64,000 bases of DNA, from assembly GCA_023105745.1 (NCBI GenBank), contig JALGQZ010000009.1, positions 45,971,967 to 46,035,966 of the forward strand, written 5' to 3'. Source of the stretch: Austropuccinia psidii (lineage: Eukaryota; Basidiomycota; Pucciniomycetes; Pucciniales; Sphaerophragmiaceae). Both the position numbers and the translations under genes were made by a program. Below the pieces are notes generated by a model that worked only from the letters and a program-made list of their open reading frames with translations, was not told where the DNA came from and searched no databases. Position 1 is the first letter of the stretch, and each line of letters opens with the position of its first letter. Positions 47,101 to 57,109 of this stretch are shown one piece after another.

Positions 47101-47848
47101 CCTTCGGATGTATGTCAGCTATCATCAAGATGACTGGTACACCTGGCTCCCTCTGGCTGAATTTGCCTATAATAATGCAGAACATTCATCAACCAAGCAA
47201 TCGCCTTTTTTCACCATTTATGGAAGAAATCCCAGCTTTGACTCAATCCATATTTCTCAAGACTCACCTGCTGGAAAGTTATCAACAAAACTCCAATCAG
47301 TACAGCAAGTTGTCAAAGAAGAATTAGAGTCAGCAATAAGGAGATTCAAGAAGTATGCAGATAGAAATAGGGCAATTCCACCTGATTTCCAACCTGGGGA
47401 CAAAGTATGGCTAGCTTCCAAGAACATCAAGACAACAAGACCCACCAAGAAATTATCAGAAAGATGGTTGGGACCCTTTGAAGTTCTTAAGAAGATTGGC
47501 AGCCATGCATATCACCTCAAGTTGCCTCAGCAATGGAAGACAGTTCACCCTGTATTCCATGTGTCCTTATTAGAACCAGTCAAGCATTCAACTATCCCAA
47601 ATCGTCATCAATTGCCGCCACCACCAGTTTTAGTGGAAGAGCAAGAAGAATGCGAAGTGGCTCAGGTTCTGGACTCAAAACTCAAAAGAGGTAAATTATG
47701 GTATCTTGTAGAGTGGAAAGGATTCAGTGAAGACCCAGAAAGAACCACTTGGGAACCAGCTTCCAACCTTACCAACTCACCAGACCTTGTCAAGGATTTC
47801 CACTCATTGTATCCAGACAAGCCTGGTCCAAATACCTCAAGAGTTTGA
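44126..47848 (+). CDS. Element E Pol (about 1,240 aa), chromovirus type
   Basis: Pol is open from the frameshift site and has no ATG at its start; the first ATG-free codons read SLSGNHDVFNGS. Counting from 44147, the domains are protease with DSGATNSFI (residue 43), reverse transcriptase with YLDDIMVF (439), RNase H with ETDASDYALGAVL (585), integrase HHCC finger (about 809) and DDE core (about 879, 939 and 976), a WLGPF module, and a C-terminal chromodomain (about 1168-1225) with YLVEWKGFSEDPERTTWEP, keeping the aromatic residues that hold methylated histone tails. Chromodomains steer integration toward marked chromatin in this clade. All motifs are intact, so this copy may be active. Confidence 0.95.
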   Translation, partial: SLSGNHDVFNGSHLFPSRAQLCTLNTSVKKSLKFLIFSSVSDIFYSILIDSGATNSFIAKNFVLKYSLTLSELPEKIPLFILDSNESPALFITHYTKWVVDLPSFPSFEWDFFIIDSPKGEDLILGYDFLYHFNPIIDWKNGLITCDSNHKDSSGIIPSTSNDLATAVNSVALAGELKTPSIPSSAHIPSMIPSQSLLPSRDEVFKEIKDVGEDVAISSLHLFQGDMDLPPLSFHASLEEQWDEEEEPEEIETVLKVVPPAYHQYLDVFSKVKAEKLPPHRACDHHIELEGLLPPIGVIYSLSNQESETLRAYISENVEKGFIRPSSSSTGAPVLFVKKKDGGLRLCVDYRKLNAVTRKNRYPVPPMNQLLTVFNGSTIFSKIDLRGAYNLLRIKEGDEHLTAFRTKYGSYEYLVMPFGLTNSPASFQNLVNDIFADFLDVFVVVYLDDIMVFSSSEEEHVKHVASVLQRLRDNNLFAKASKCVFHASSVEYLGYVVSSDGLKMDSSKVQQILNWPQPKNIKALQSFLGFANFYRRFIKNYSKKITSLTSLLKKDSPFIFNEEALSQFQALKEAFTSAPILSHFNPSLPTIVETDASDYALGAVLSQVNDSGKHPIAFDSRKLLPAELNYEIHDKELLGIVWALKRWRAFLLSLSNSFEVLTDHSSLQYFMSSKVLTRRQARWAEFLSEFHFTITYRPGRLATLPDALSRRDDVYPERGVDFIIKNPQNLHQVLKQDGIQESRFFSIKVEIFSDLVDKIQKEVWQDKDYKEILKQLARGESVPDYSLEPQAKLLLFKDRVVIPSNEELQLNILQKRHDSPLAGHPGQEKTLKLIKRDFYWAGMNQFIKDYVSSCQQCSRNKNIHHKKFGLLKPLSIPSGPWNSLSMDFITQLPLSNNFDSILVVVDRFSKMAIFIPTYGTITALDLAQIFISHVFSKHGLPVSIVSDRGSLFVSSFWTQLCQQLKISRDLSTAFHPETDGQTERVNQILEQYLRMYVSYHQDDWYTWLPLAEFAYNNAEHSSTKQSPFFTIYGRNPSFDSIHISQDSPAGKLSTKLQSVQQVVKEELESAIRRFKKYADRNRAIPPDFQPGDKVWLASKNIKTTRPTKKLSERWLGPFEVLKKIGSHAYHLKLPQQWKTVHPVFHVSLLEPVKHSTIPNRHQLPPPPVLVEEQEECEVAQVLDSKLKRGKLWYLVEWKGFSEDPERTTWEPASNLTNSPDLVKDFHSLYPDKPGPNTSRV

Positions 47849-48626
47849 TTTTATGGTGCTTGGTGGGGAGAAGAAGTTATGAAAGTAAGTTCCTCTCCTG
47901 GCATGCACCTTTAAGGGGGTATTCTACCCATATGTTGTTGTAAGCATCACCTTGGCCACTTTGTGAGCACTTGTCAAATCTTTGGACAGGTTCAGGAAGC
48001 ATACAACATCAATACCCTCCGATTTGGACCTTATCAAGATATGGCCCAATGTTTTCTTTCTTTATTATCTTTTCATTTTATGCCAATCATCATAATTCAA
48101 GACATTCATTTACTTCAAGTCATTTATGGCAATTCATCTCAGAAGTCATTTATGGCAATTCATTTCAGAAGTCATTTATGGCAATTCATCTCAGAAGTCA
48201 TTTATGGCAATTCTTTTCAGTTTTATGGTGCTTGGTGGGGAGTGGAAGTTATGAAAGTAAGTTCCATCTCCTGGTATGCATCCCTGAGGGTTCTACTTCT
48301 TGTAAAACATCACCTTGGCCACTCTGTGAGCATCAAATGCTTGGTTTTCATTTTTCAGACACTTCTTGGCCAGAATTAAGCAACTCACCACAAGAAGGAC
48401 CAGCCATCAGGAATTTTTCTTTATTTCTTTCTTTACTCTCATTTTCTCTTATTATTTTCTTTCTTTCTTTACTTGTATAATTTTCTTTCTTTTATTTCTT
48501 TAAAGCAGCAGCATCCCCTCCCCAAATCATGTATTGGGAGGTTCCATTATCTTTTTATTTTTTATTTTTTAGTAGTTATAAGAGTGGGGATAGAAGTCAA
48601 ACAAAACACAAACAAGGAAAAGGAAA
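47849..48626 (+). other. Element E sequence downstream of pol
   Basis: Non-coding. A segment beginning TTTTATGGTGCTTGGTGGGG (47850) is repeated in altered form at 48221. Both are followed by AAAGTAAGTTCC, a CTCCTGG segment and, later, CATCACCTTGGCCACT. Element D has the same two-copy arrangement at 56326 and about 56595, so the duplication predates the split of the two families. Confidence 0.6.
48119..48220 (+). repeat. Four tandem copies of a 26-bp unit
   Basis: Units start at 48119, 48145, 48171 and 48197, each GTCATTTATGGCAATTC plus nine bases, with one to a few changes. They lie between the two copies of the TGGTGCTTGGTGGGG segment in element E. Confidence 0.85.
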
Positions 48627-49921
48627 CTAGTTATCTCTACCCAAGTCATCAAAAGTTCTCTGGAAATCATTAATCAACTCATCTTCATACCAGGCAAATT
48701 TTGCAGCCATTTCTTCAGAAGCAGTACCTGGAATCGTCCTGTCATTGGCATACATAATCACCTCTCTGCTATTTCTGTCAACTCTCCTGAACAATCTGGC
48801 CACAGCATCTTGATTTTCACTATCCGCGTTGGGATCTTCTCTGGTAACCCGGATAGGCCAACGTTCTCTTCTTTGGAATACTTGAGCGGCAGGAAACGGC
48901 AAAGGGGACATCCCATCTCTTCTTCTGCTGGAGCTGGCCACAGGTTGGAGTTGACGGGAGGTGTTTATGGGTGAGTTTCTGGGCTGTTGAACTGGAGATG
49001 GTCTTACTGCTGGATTCAAGGCAGGCCTGGTGGTGTGAGAAGTAGTTGGTGATGGAGGAGGAAGGGTTGTAGGAATTGAAGCAAGCATTGGTTGGAAGGT
49101 TCTTGGAGTGCTGGGAACCACTTGGCTTTGGAATCTGGGGTTGGCAAGAGGTTGAGAAGAGGAATTGCTGGATGGATGGCCACTTGAATGAGGAATAACT
49201 TGAACTTCTTCACCATCCAACTCATCACTTCCTTCAGCATCTGGATCTGATGGGGAATCAACAATTCTTCTTAGCTTCTTCACTACTTTCACCACTCCAT
49301 CAGCATTGGTCCTTGAAATGGGAATTTCTGAGCTGTAGTGGATGGGCCTACCACCAATCGGAATGGGCCCTCCAACATTAGTCCATCTGGCCACATCCCT
49401 CTGCCTAGAACCAGTCACTACATCAAAATATCAGCATCAATTCAACCAAGAAATGCAAATCACTCACATTGAGAAAAGCCAGAAGTGGCATCAGGGGTAG
49501 GTTCCTCAAGAATGGGGAATTCCTGCCCATAAGGCCCATCCTTCCTACTCCATAAGTGCCTCCTCACCTGGGACAAAGTTGATCCGGTACGGCGGCATGG
49601 CTTCTTCCCAATAAAGCAGAAATGGCATTTTGACGATCGAGGATTGTAATGTTGAAAGCAATCCTTCCCCCTGGCCAAACACTCAGTACAGGCAGGATCA
49701 AGAACTTCAACTGCTCTGAACCCATCATATGTTTGGGAGGGGTCAAAATGGCCAGAAGACGCCATGGAGGGAGAAGACAATCGACTGAAGACGCCAGAAC
49801 CATGAAGAACAGACGGTGGCGGTGCAGAAGGGGAAGATTCAGTGAGTTCAGTCAGTTTGGAACTCATAACTGAAGAAAGTGCAAGCAGAAGATTCAAGAC
49901 GTCAGAATCATTCCACTCCAC
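48627..49921 (-). CDS. Opposite-strand two-exon gene in element E; Zn2Cys6-like protein
   Basis: Exon 1 is 49921-49468 and exon 2 is 49417-48627, split by a 50-nt intron (GTGAGTG to GATGTAG on the minus strand). Joined they give exactly 415 codons, a 414-residue protein. Six cysteines at residues 78, 81, 88, 99, 102 and 109 have spacing C-X2-C-X6-C-X10-C-X2-C-X6-C, which fits the fungal Zn2Cys6 binuclear cluster used for DNA binding. The flanks are basic (KKPCRR). The middle is a long Pro/Ser/Thr/Gln-rich disordered stretch and the C-terminus is an acidic, probably helical segment (ASEEMAAKFAWYEDELINDF). It runs against gag-pol and lies between pol and the 3' LTR. Nothing like it remains in D. 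I recall similar predicted proteins in rust genomes, but no described function. Confidence 0.75.
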
Positions 49922-50215
49922 ATCAAGAAAAAGAAATTTGACTCAAGGAACTGGGGCCATAACTCAATTATGCCCCACCTCAAGGCCTCTAAGGTGAAGG
50001 TTCATACCCCTTTGGGGCTGAACTCATCACCCAGGGCCTCCCCTGCAACTTTGGGGAGGCCAAGATCTTGATGGTCCTGGACCCCTTCAATGGATCCAGG
50101 CCATATATGGTGAAATTTGGAATGGGGCCATTTTTGGGCCCCTTGGTCACCCTGGGTCCCCAGTAAATTTGGGCCCAGGGGCTCCATTTTGGTCCTGGGG
50201 GCCTCCAATAGCCCC

Positions 50216-50283
50216 CACGGACCGCGGACCGCGGCGTACGGCCCACGGACCACGGACCGCGGCATACGGCCCGCGGACCGTAG
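50216..50283 (+). promoter_or_regulatory. CGG/CCG-triplet cluster upstream of the opposite-strand gene
   Basis: In about 70 bp there are nine CGG and five CCG triplets, in words such as GGACCGCGGACCGCGG and GCGTACGG, within an otherwise CpG-poor region. The block is about 300 bp upstream of the start of the Zn2Cys6-like gene (49921, minus strand). Gal4-type proteins bind CGG triplets, so this could be its operator or promoter. The link is inference. Confidence 0.45.
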
Positions 50284-50604
50284 GACCCCAAGACATCAAA
50301 AAGGCCTATTATGGCCAAAAAACCCAGAAAATCAAAAAAATTGCCCTAATCACCAAAACACCCAGCAAGGCCAAAAAGGCCATAAAAAGCAAGATACATC
50401 AAGATCACTCAAGATGGAGGCCACAGTCCAAAACCCACTGGGAGGGCTGCCTGAGGCCAATTCCTTGGATCATGGGGACAAGACCCCTTGGAGGTTCATT
50501 GAATGGATTAAGTCTGGGCCAATGAGTACAAGTCATATACTCATTGGGCACCAATTTTTGAGCACAAGTACTCAATGGCCTTTATTCTGGGATATATCCC
50601 AAGG

Positions 50605-51050
50605 CCACATCCCAAGACATGGCTGATTGAATCAAAAGAAAGAATTGCATACTCTGGAAGGAATACTCACTCAAATTTGAAAAGAAGGGGGGGAATCAAT
50701 TGAATTTGGCAGGGAAGAAGTAATGAAGGATTTTCAGGATAATGGTCAAGAGGAAAGAAAATTAAAAAAAAAGAAAATTTTTGAAAAAAATGTGGGGGTA
50801 TTGAGATGCCACTCAACAGTGGCAGGGTACCACATCCCAAGACATGGCTGATTGAATCAAAAGAAAGAATTGCATACTCTGGAAGGAATACTCACTCAAA
50901 TTTGAAAAGAAAGGGGGGAATCAATTGAATTTGGCAGGGAAGAAGTAATAAAGGATTTTCAGGATAATGGTCAAGAGGAAAGGAATTTAAAAAGAAAATT
51001 TTTTGAAAAAAATGTGGGGATATTGAGATGCCACTCAACAGTGGCAGGGT
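50605..51050 (+). repeat. Tandem duplication, two copies of about 225 bp
   Basis: The copies start at 50605 and 50830 with CCACATCCCAAGACATGGC and end with AACAGTGGCAGGGTA, with only a few differences. They lie just before the polypurine tract of element E. No coding potential. Confidence 0.9.
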
Positions 51051-51080
51051 ATTATGGTGTTCAGGAGCCCACCAGTTTCA

Positions 51081-51092
51081 AGAGGGGGATAC
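51081..51092 (+). other. Element E polypurine tract
   Basis: AGAGGGGGATAC directly before the 3' LTR. Element D has the similar GGTAGGGGGGTAC at 57097-57109. Confidence 0.75.
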
Positions 51093-51858
51093 TGTAACAA
51101 CCATCCATCAGGGGTAAGGGTATTCATTCATACACCCACTCAAACACCTCAAATCAGCAAATCCAGTATCTGCATCAGCAGTCAGTTTCAGCAATCTTCA
51201 TTCTGAAACATGCATACAGTTTGGTACATCAATACAGCCTGTCAATACTTGTACAGGATGGATTCACCCTAATACAGTTTCAATACACCAGTATGAAACT
51301 GTATGATCACTCCAATACACCACACCTCTTGTACAGGTCCTGTACAGCTGTACAAGACCTGTATTGGCCAGACTCAATTCAACAATCAATTATTCTCATG
51401 AAAATTCTTCTCTGGATCAGGGCTGGTGATTCTCACATATACCAGCCCCTCTTTCTCCCCCCTGGGGACTTTTCCCCAGTTAATTAATTTAGTTGATTTA
51501 TTATTATCTGAATATTCTTATCCTTATATTTTGGGTATTATATTTATTTAATCTTAAGTTAGTCTTTGCCTTTTTTCTTTCTTCGCCTGTACAGTATGAG
51601 TTGGGTGGCCATATCCTTATTAACCCTTCTCTTTCCATTCTGACAGGTTGAAACAGTGGACTTGGACTTGTTTGTGGTTGGCTCTTCTATTTCTTATTCT
51701 TATTTCTTTTGCTGCTGCTTTTCTTATATTTATTCTTTTAGTAATTCATCTTAACACTTTCAAGTGTATCTCATCTTATCCTATCCTTGAGCCCTCCATA
51801 AGTGAGTCCCAGTTTACTGAGTGCCAGGCCCTCTTCACTTCGAAGAGCCCCTGTGACA
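51093..51858 (+). repeat. Element E 3' LTR (766 bp)
   Basis: Identical to the 5' LTR except for one base seen by eye. It is followed by GTGAC (51859-51863), which matches the left flank. Confidence 0.95.
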
Positions 51859-53041
51859 GTGACTACCAACCCCAATATGGTTAAGAATAAAAGGAGTAAC
51901 ACTTGTAAATCTTCTTTTATTCTAAAATAATCATTGATTTCTCAAAGTTATCAATGTTATTGCCAATTTCATCACAGGTTGTAATTACTGTGAATTTTTG
52001 AAGATTCAGTGTTTCACATAGAATAACCAAAAATGGACTGTAAGTAAAACTTTTAATTTTACTAGTAAAACTGTAATTCTTTTTGGTTGTACCATAGTTA
52101 ATACAGTTCTTCTTTAGTCCTGAACGTTTCAGAAAGATTCATTAAGAATTGTATTTTTAATGAATTTCTGAAGTTTTTACCTCATTTCTACGTAGAATTG
52201 CAAATAGCAGTATTTTTCTGGTTGCTATGAGGTAAATCAATGAATATATGTCCAAAAAGGGTTTTAATTACTCTTTTAGGGTCTAGTCATTGAAAGTCAT
52301 CAAGAATTGACGTGGTTACAGGAGTGTAAGTAGCTTTTTACCTCCTTGGCACGTCAAAATAGCAGGTTATTTGCTATTTTCTGGTGTTTTACAGTAGTTG
52401 TAACTTGGTAATCAAGTTCCCAAAGAGTTTTGTTTTACCAATTGGGCCAAGATGAGCCATAGATCCATGCTCTGGAGCTATCCACGCCTCTGAGGCCTCA
52501 GAAGTTGGGTACCCTGGCTCTCTTTGATGTCTTTTGTCCCCCTTACTTATTTTTCACGTAAAAATAGAAAATTAAGCTTAAAGTGAGATATCCACTATGG
52601 GTGTACCAAAAGTCCATGTAAGAATACCATGATAATAAGTGCTCAAAACATGCATAACACTATTCTTAGTGTATATGTAACATGGGATTTCTCACTTTCC
52701 CATTATTTTGGCTAAAAATCAAGAAAAACAAAAAATTTCACGGATCTTTTATGTGGTATTAATGATGTGGTATTGAAGTATTGTCCATTTTACCACCTCA
52801 AATACTTAAATTCAGCTTATTCACTCTATGGAGCTACCCTAGGTGAATTTTTGTGTAGAATCCAAATCTGGTCTTAAATCCATGGATTTACTTACTCAAT
52901 CAAAAGTTATCCATCTTTTCTGAAATTGAAAATGATGAATTTTGGATATATGCATGGCTTATGAGTTGTGCATAATTCAAAATTTCTTTTTAAGATAATT
53001 GTGGCCTTTTTGGGTATGTAAAATATACCTCAAGGCTCACA

Positions 53042-56000
53042 GATCACCTTGAATGCTGATCATAAGGAGTATTGTGATCCTTGTAATTCTTTCAGTAATG
53101 ACTCTTCTTCTGCCAAATCATGTGCAGCTCTGGTTCATGATTCTAGAACACCATCATTTCCATCTTCTGTCCATATTCCTTCCCTTAATTCCCCACAGTC
53201 ATTACTATCTCCTAGAGATGAGGTCTTCAAAGAGATTCAAGATGTTGGAGAAGATAATTCTGTATCTTCACTTCATCTCTTATTTGGGAATATGGACCTT
53301 CCTCCTTCATCTTATCATGACTCCCTGGAGGAGTTGTGGGATAAAGAGGAAGAGCCAGAAGAAGTAGAGACCGTGTTGAAGGTTGTCCCTTCTGTCTTTC
53401 ACCAATATTTGGATGTATTCTCCAAGGTGAAAGCAGAAAAACTTCCTCCTCACTGCACCTGTGATCATTATATCAAGCTGGAGGGGTCTCTACCTCCAGC
53501 TGGGGTGATATACTCTTTATCCAAACAAGAGTCAGATACACTCAGGGCCTACATTTCAGAGAATGTAGAGAAAGGTTTCATTGGGCCAAGCTCCTCTTCA
53601 ACAGGAGCACCTGTCCTCTTTGTCAAAAAGAAAGATGGTGGCCTCTGTTTGTGTGTTGATTACCGCAAACTCAATGCTGTTACTAGGAAGAACAAGTATC
53701 CTGTTCCCCCTATGAATCAGCTTCTCAATGATTTTAATGGTTCTTCTATCTTCTCCAAGATTGATTTGTGTGGTGCATATAACCTGCTCAGAAACAAGGA
53801 GGGTGATGAACACTTGACTTGTTTTAGAAATAAATATGGCAGTTATGAGTACTTGGTTATGCCATTTGGGCTCACCAATGCTCCTGCTTCTTTTCAAAAT
53901 CTTGTCAATGATATCTTTCAAGATCTTCTTGATGTTTATGTTGTGGTTTATTTGGATGACATTATGGTCTTTTGCAAATCTGAGGAAGAACATGTCACTC
54001 ATGTGTCCACTGTTCTTTCCAGACTCAGAGCCAATAACCTTTTTGCTAAGGCATCCAAATGCCTGTTTCATGTTTCAAGTGTGGAATATCTTGGTTATGT
54101 AGTTTCTTCTGAAGGCCTCAAGATGGACCAAGAAAAAGTCCAGCAGATTCTCAATTGGCCGCCTCCAATAAACATCAAAACTCTTCAATCTTTCCTTGGT
54201 TTTGCCAATTTTTACCACTGTTTCATCAAGAATTATTCAAAGAATATCAGTTCACTCACCAGTTTCCTCAAGAAAGATTCATGTTTTCCCCTCAATGAGG
54301 AAGCTCTCAGTCAGTTTCACCAACTCAAAGAGGCTTTCACCACCGCTCCAATCCTTCTCTACCCACCATTGTAGAGACCAATGCATCAGATTATGCTTTG
54401 GGTGCTGTACTGAGTCAGGTCTCTGACTCACGAAAACATTCCATTGCATTCTGCAGCCGCAAGCTTATCCCAGCAGAGCTCAATTATGAAATTCATGACA
54501 AGGAACTCCTTCCCATTGTCTGGGCGCTCAAGCGCTGGAGGGCTTTTCTTCTTTCACTGTCTTCCCCTTTTGAAGTTCTCACCAATCACTCTTCCCTTCA
54601 ATACTTCATGACCTCCAAAGTACTCACTTGCCGTCAAGCCCGCTGGGCTGAATTCCTTTCTGAATTTAATTTTTCAATCACTTACTGCCCTGGCCGCCTA
54701 GCTACTCTTCCGCATGCCTTATCACGTCAGGAAAACGTTTATCCAGAGAGGGGGGAGAATTTCATCAGCAAGAATCCAATGAATTTTCAACAAATCATTA
54801 AGCAAGACGAAGTTCAACCCTCAAAGTATTTTGCAGTCAAGGTGGAATCTTTTTCAAATTTGATTTATTCAATCCAGAAGAAATTATGGCAAGATCCTCA
54901 GTACAGAAGTATCCTTGAAGATTTGGGTAAAGTTAAATCTGTCCAAGATTATTCTCTGGATTCCTCTTCCCAACTTCTTCTCTTCAAAAATTGGGTGGTA
55001 GTCCCAAATGACTCCACAATTCAAATTAGTATTCTTCAAAAGCGTCATTATTCTCCTCTAGCTGGCCACCCTGGCCAAGAGAAGACTCTCAAAGTTGTCA
55101 AGAAGGATTTCCACTGGTCCGGCATGACTCAATTTATCAAGGATTATGTTTCATCCTGTCAACAGTGCTCAAGAAACAAGAATACTCATCATAAGAAGTT
55201 TGGATTCCTCAAACCTCTTCCAATTTCAAATGGTCCTTGGATTTGTCTTTCAATAGACTTCATCACTCAACTGCCGCTGTACAAATCCTTTGATTCAATC
55301 CTGGTCATAGTGGACAGATTCTCAAAAATGGAGGTTTTTATTCCAACAATGTCTTCAATCACTTCCCTGGATTTGGCCCATTTATTCATCAATAATATCT
55401 TTTCAAAGCATGGCCTTCTGTTAAGCATTGTCAGTGATAGAGGTTCACGCTTTGTTTCTTCTTTTTGGACCAATCTTTGTCAGCAGCTCAAGATTTCAAG
55501 AGACTTGTCAACTGCTTATCATCCAGAAACTGATGGACGGACAGAGAGGGTAAATCAGATACTAGAACAGTATCTTTGGATGTATTTCAGTTATTATTAA
55601 GATGATTGGAACACCTGGCTCCCTCTGGCTGAATTTTCCTACAATAATTCTGATCACTCTTCAACCAAGCAATCCCCGTTTTTCACTGTGTATGGAAGAG
55701 ATCCACAATTTGATTCAGTTCACATCACTCAAGATACTCCTGCTGGAAAGTTATCAACAAAAATCCAACCAGTACAGCAAGAGGTCAAGAGAGAACTTGA
55801 AGCCGCCATAAACCGGTTTAAGAGGTATGCAGTTAAAGGTTGAGCAAGTCCACCTGTTTTCAATCCTGGTGACATGGTATGGTTTTCTTCCAAGAATATA
55901 AAATCAACCAGACCCACCAAAAAACTATCCAAAATATGGTTGGGTCCTTTTCCAATCTTTAAGAAAGTCAGTCCTCATGCTTACCACCTCAAGCTTCCAT

Positions 56001-56320
56001 CTCAATGTAAATCCATCTACCCAGTCTTCCATATCTCACTCTTGGAACCAGTCAAGACATCAGCAATCCCAAATCAGCATCAAGAGCCTCCTCCTCCAAT
56101 TATCATTAAAGAAGAAGAGGAATTAGAAGTCTCTCAAATACTGGATTCAAAGCTCAAGAGAGGAAAATTATGATATCTGGTGGAATGGAAAGGTTTCAGT
56201 CAAGACCCAGAAAGATCCACTTGGGAACCAGCCAAAAAACTCAAGAATTGTCCTGAACTTGTCAAAGATTTCCATTCTTTGTATCCTGACAAGCCAGGAC
56301 CCAATTCTTCGAAAGCTTGA
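53042..56320 (+). pseudogene. Element D pol, main part (RT, RNase H, integrase, chromodomain)
   Basis: It resumes the protease frame after solo LTR F. Reverse transcriptase with YLDDIMVF is in 53049-54374. A 16-nt deletion relative to E (near 54350) then shifts the frame. RNase H and integrase follow to a stop at 55598-55600, with further stops at about 55841 and 56171. The last segment holds the WLGPF module and a chromodomain (YLVEWKGFSQDPERSTWEP). Two RNase H aspartates present in E read Asn (NASDYALG and LTNHSS). Several Arg codons of E are Cys, His or Trp here (for example DGGLCLCVDY), the mark of C-to-T change at CpG. Confidence 0.95.
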
Positions 56321-57109
56321 TCATTTTATGGTGCTTGGTGGGGGGAGGAATTACCAAAAGTAAGTCCCACTCCTGGTATGCACCTTTAGGGGTATTCTAC
56401 TCTTCTTTGTTGTAAGCATCACCTTGGCCACTGTGTGAGCACTTTGCAATTTAAACACAGATTCGCTGGCCTGTCTTTCAATGTCAATTACAAATCATGG
56501 CCATTTTTCACTTGGGCAAATGGACCATTCCACTTTTATTTTCCTTTCCAAATTTTGCAATTCAATACATTCCTTTATCAAATTTATATTCTTATTTATG
56601 GCACTGGCGGGAGTGGCAACTACTAAAAGTAAGTTCCTCTCCTGGTGTGCACTTCCCTGAGGGGTCTACAATCTTTTCAAAACATTTCCTTGGCCACTCT
56701 GTGAACACCTGGCATCAAATTATTTTATCCAGGTCCCTGGCCACTTTCAAATCAACCATCAAAATCCGCAAATGAAGATTGGACCCCCCCTCAAAAATTC
56801 ATTTTTCTTTTTTATTTGATTTTTATTTTCCTTTCTTTATATCTGTTTTCTTTTTCTTTAAATTTCTTTATTATTCTCTTTATGCCAAAATTTTAAATCA
56901 AATTCAATCCTTCAACATTTTCAAAGCCAAATGTCAAGAGAAGACTATGTCAACCTCAATTCATATGCCAACATTATTATCAGTTCAAAATGTTCTTTGA
57001 AAGATTCAAATATATCTGGAACCCCTCTGTCCAATCCGTCTCAACAGGATCAACAGGCTTCTACCTTATCTTGGTGCTCAGGAGCTCACCATTCAAGGTA
57101 GGGGGGTAC
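56321..57109 (+). other. Element D sequence between pol and 3' LTR
   Basis: Non-coding. It contains two diverged copies of the TTATGGTGCTTGGTGGGG to TTGGCCACT segment (from 56326 and about 56595) and ends in a polypurine tract (57097-57109). There is no trace of the opposite-strand gene seen in E. Confidence 0.6.

Larger units (their letters stand above)
41320..51858 (+). mobile_element. Chromovirus-like element E, complete and very recent
   Basis: A 10,539-bp element with 766-bp LTRs, intact gag and pol, and GTGAC duplications (41315-41319 and 51859-51863). I see a single difference between the LTRs (T at 41943, G at the matching place in the 3' LTR), so it inserted very recently. Beyond the standard genes it has a 3.2-kb segment between pol and the 3' LTR holding an intact gene on the opposite strand, a GC-rich block and tandem repeats. 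Confidence 0.95.
40577..53041 (-). repeat. Solo LTR F (A-family), split by element E
   Basis: The outer parts 40577-41319 and 51864-53041 together make about 1,921 bp, close to the 1,928-bp LTR of element A. On the plus strand it starts TGTAAGATTTGACTATG and ends CTCAAGGCTCACA. It is flanked by GATCA duplications (40572-40576, 53042-53046) and has no internal region, so it is a solo LTR left by recombination. A hairpin (40596-40604 with 40618-40626, one mismatch) lies at the end equivalent to that in elements A and J. Confidence 0.85.

Noticed and set aside
48119..48220. CRISPR-like array
   Set aside because: The 26-bp units are directly adjacent with no spacers, in a eukaryotic retroelement.
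49989..50318. Minus-strand 109-codon frame over the CGG block
   Set aside because: Simple GC-rich composition opens several frames at once; no conserved segment or splice link to the 49921 gene.
53049..55600. Classical RIP as the cause of decay in D
   Set aside because: The clear changes are at CpG and rusts are not known for RIP. The CpA-type changes seen are too few to judge by eye.
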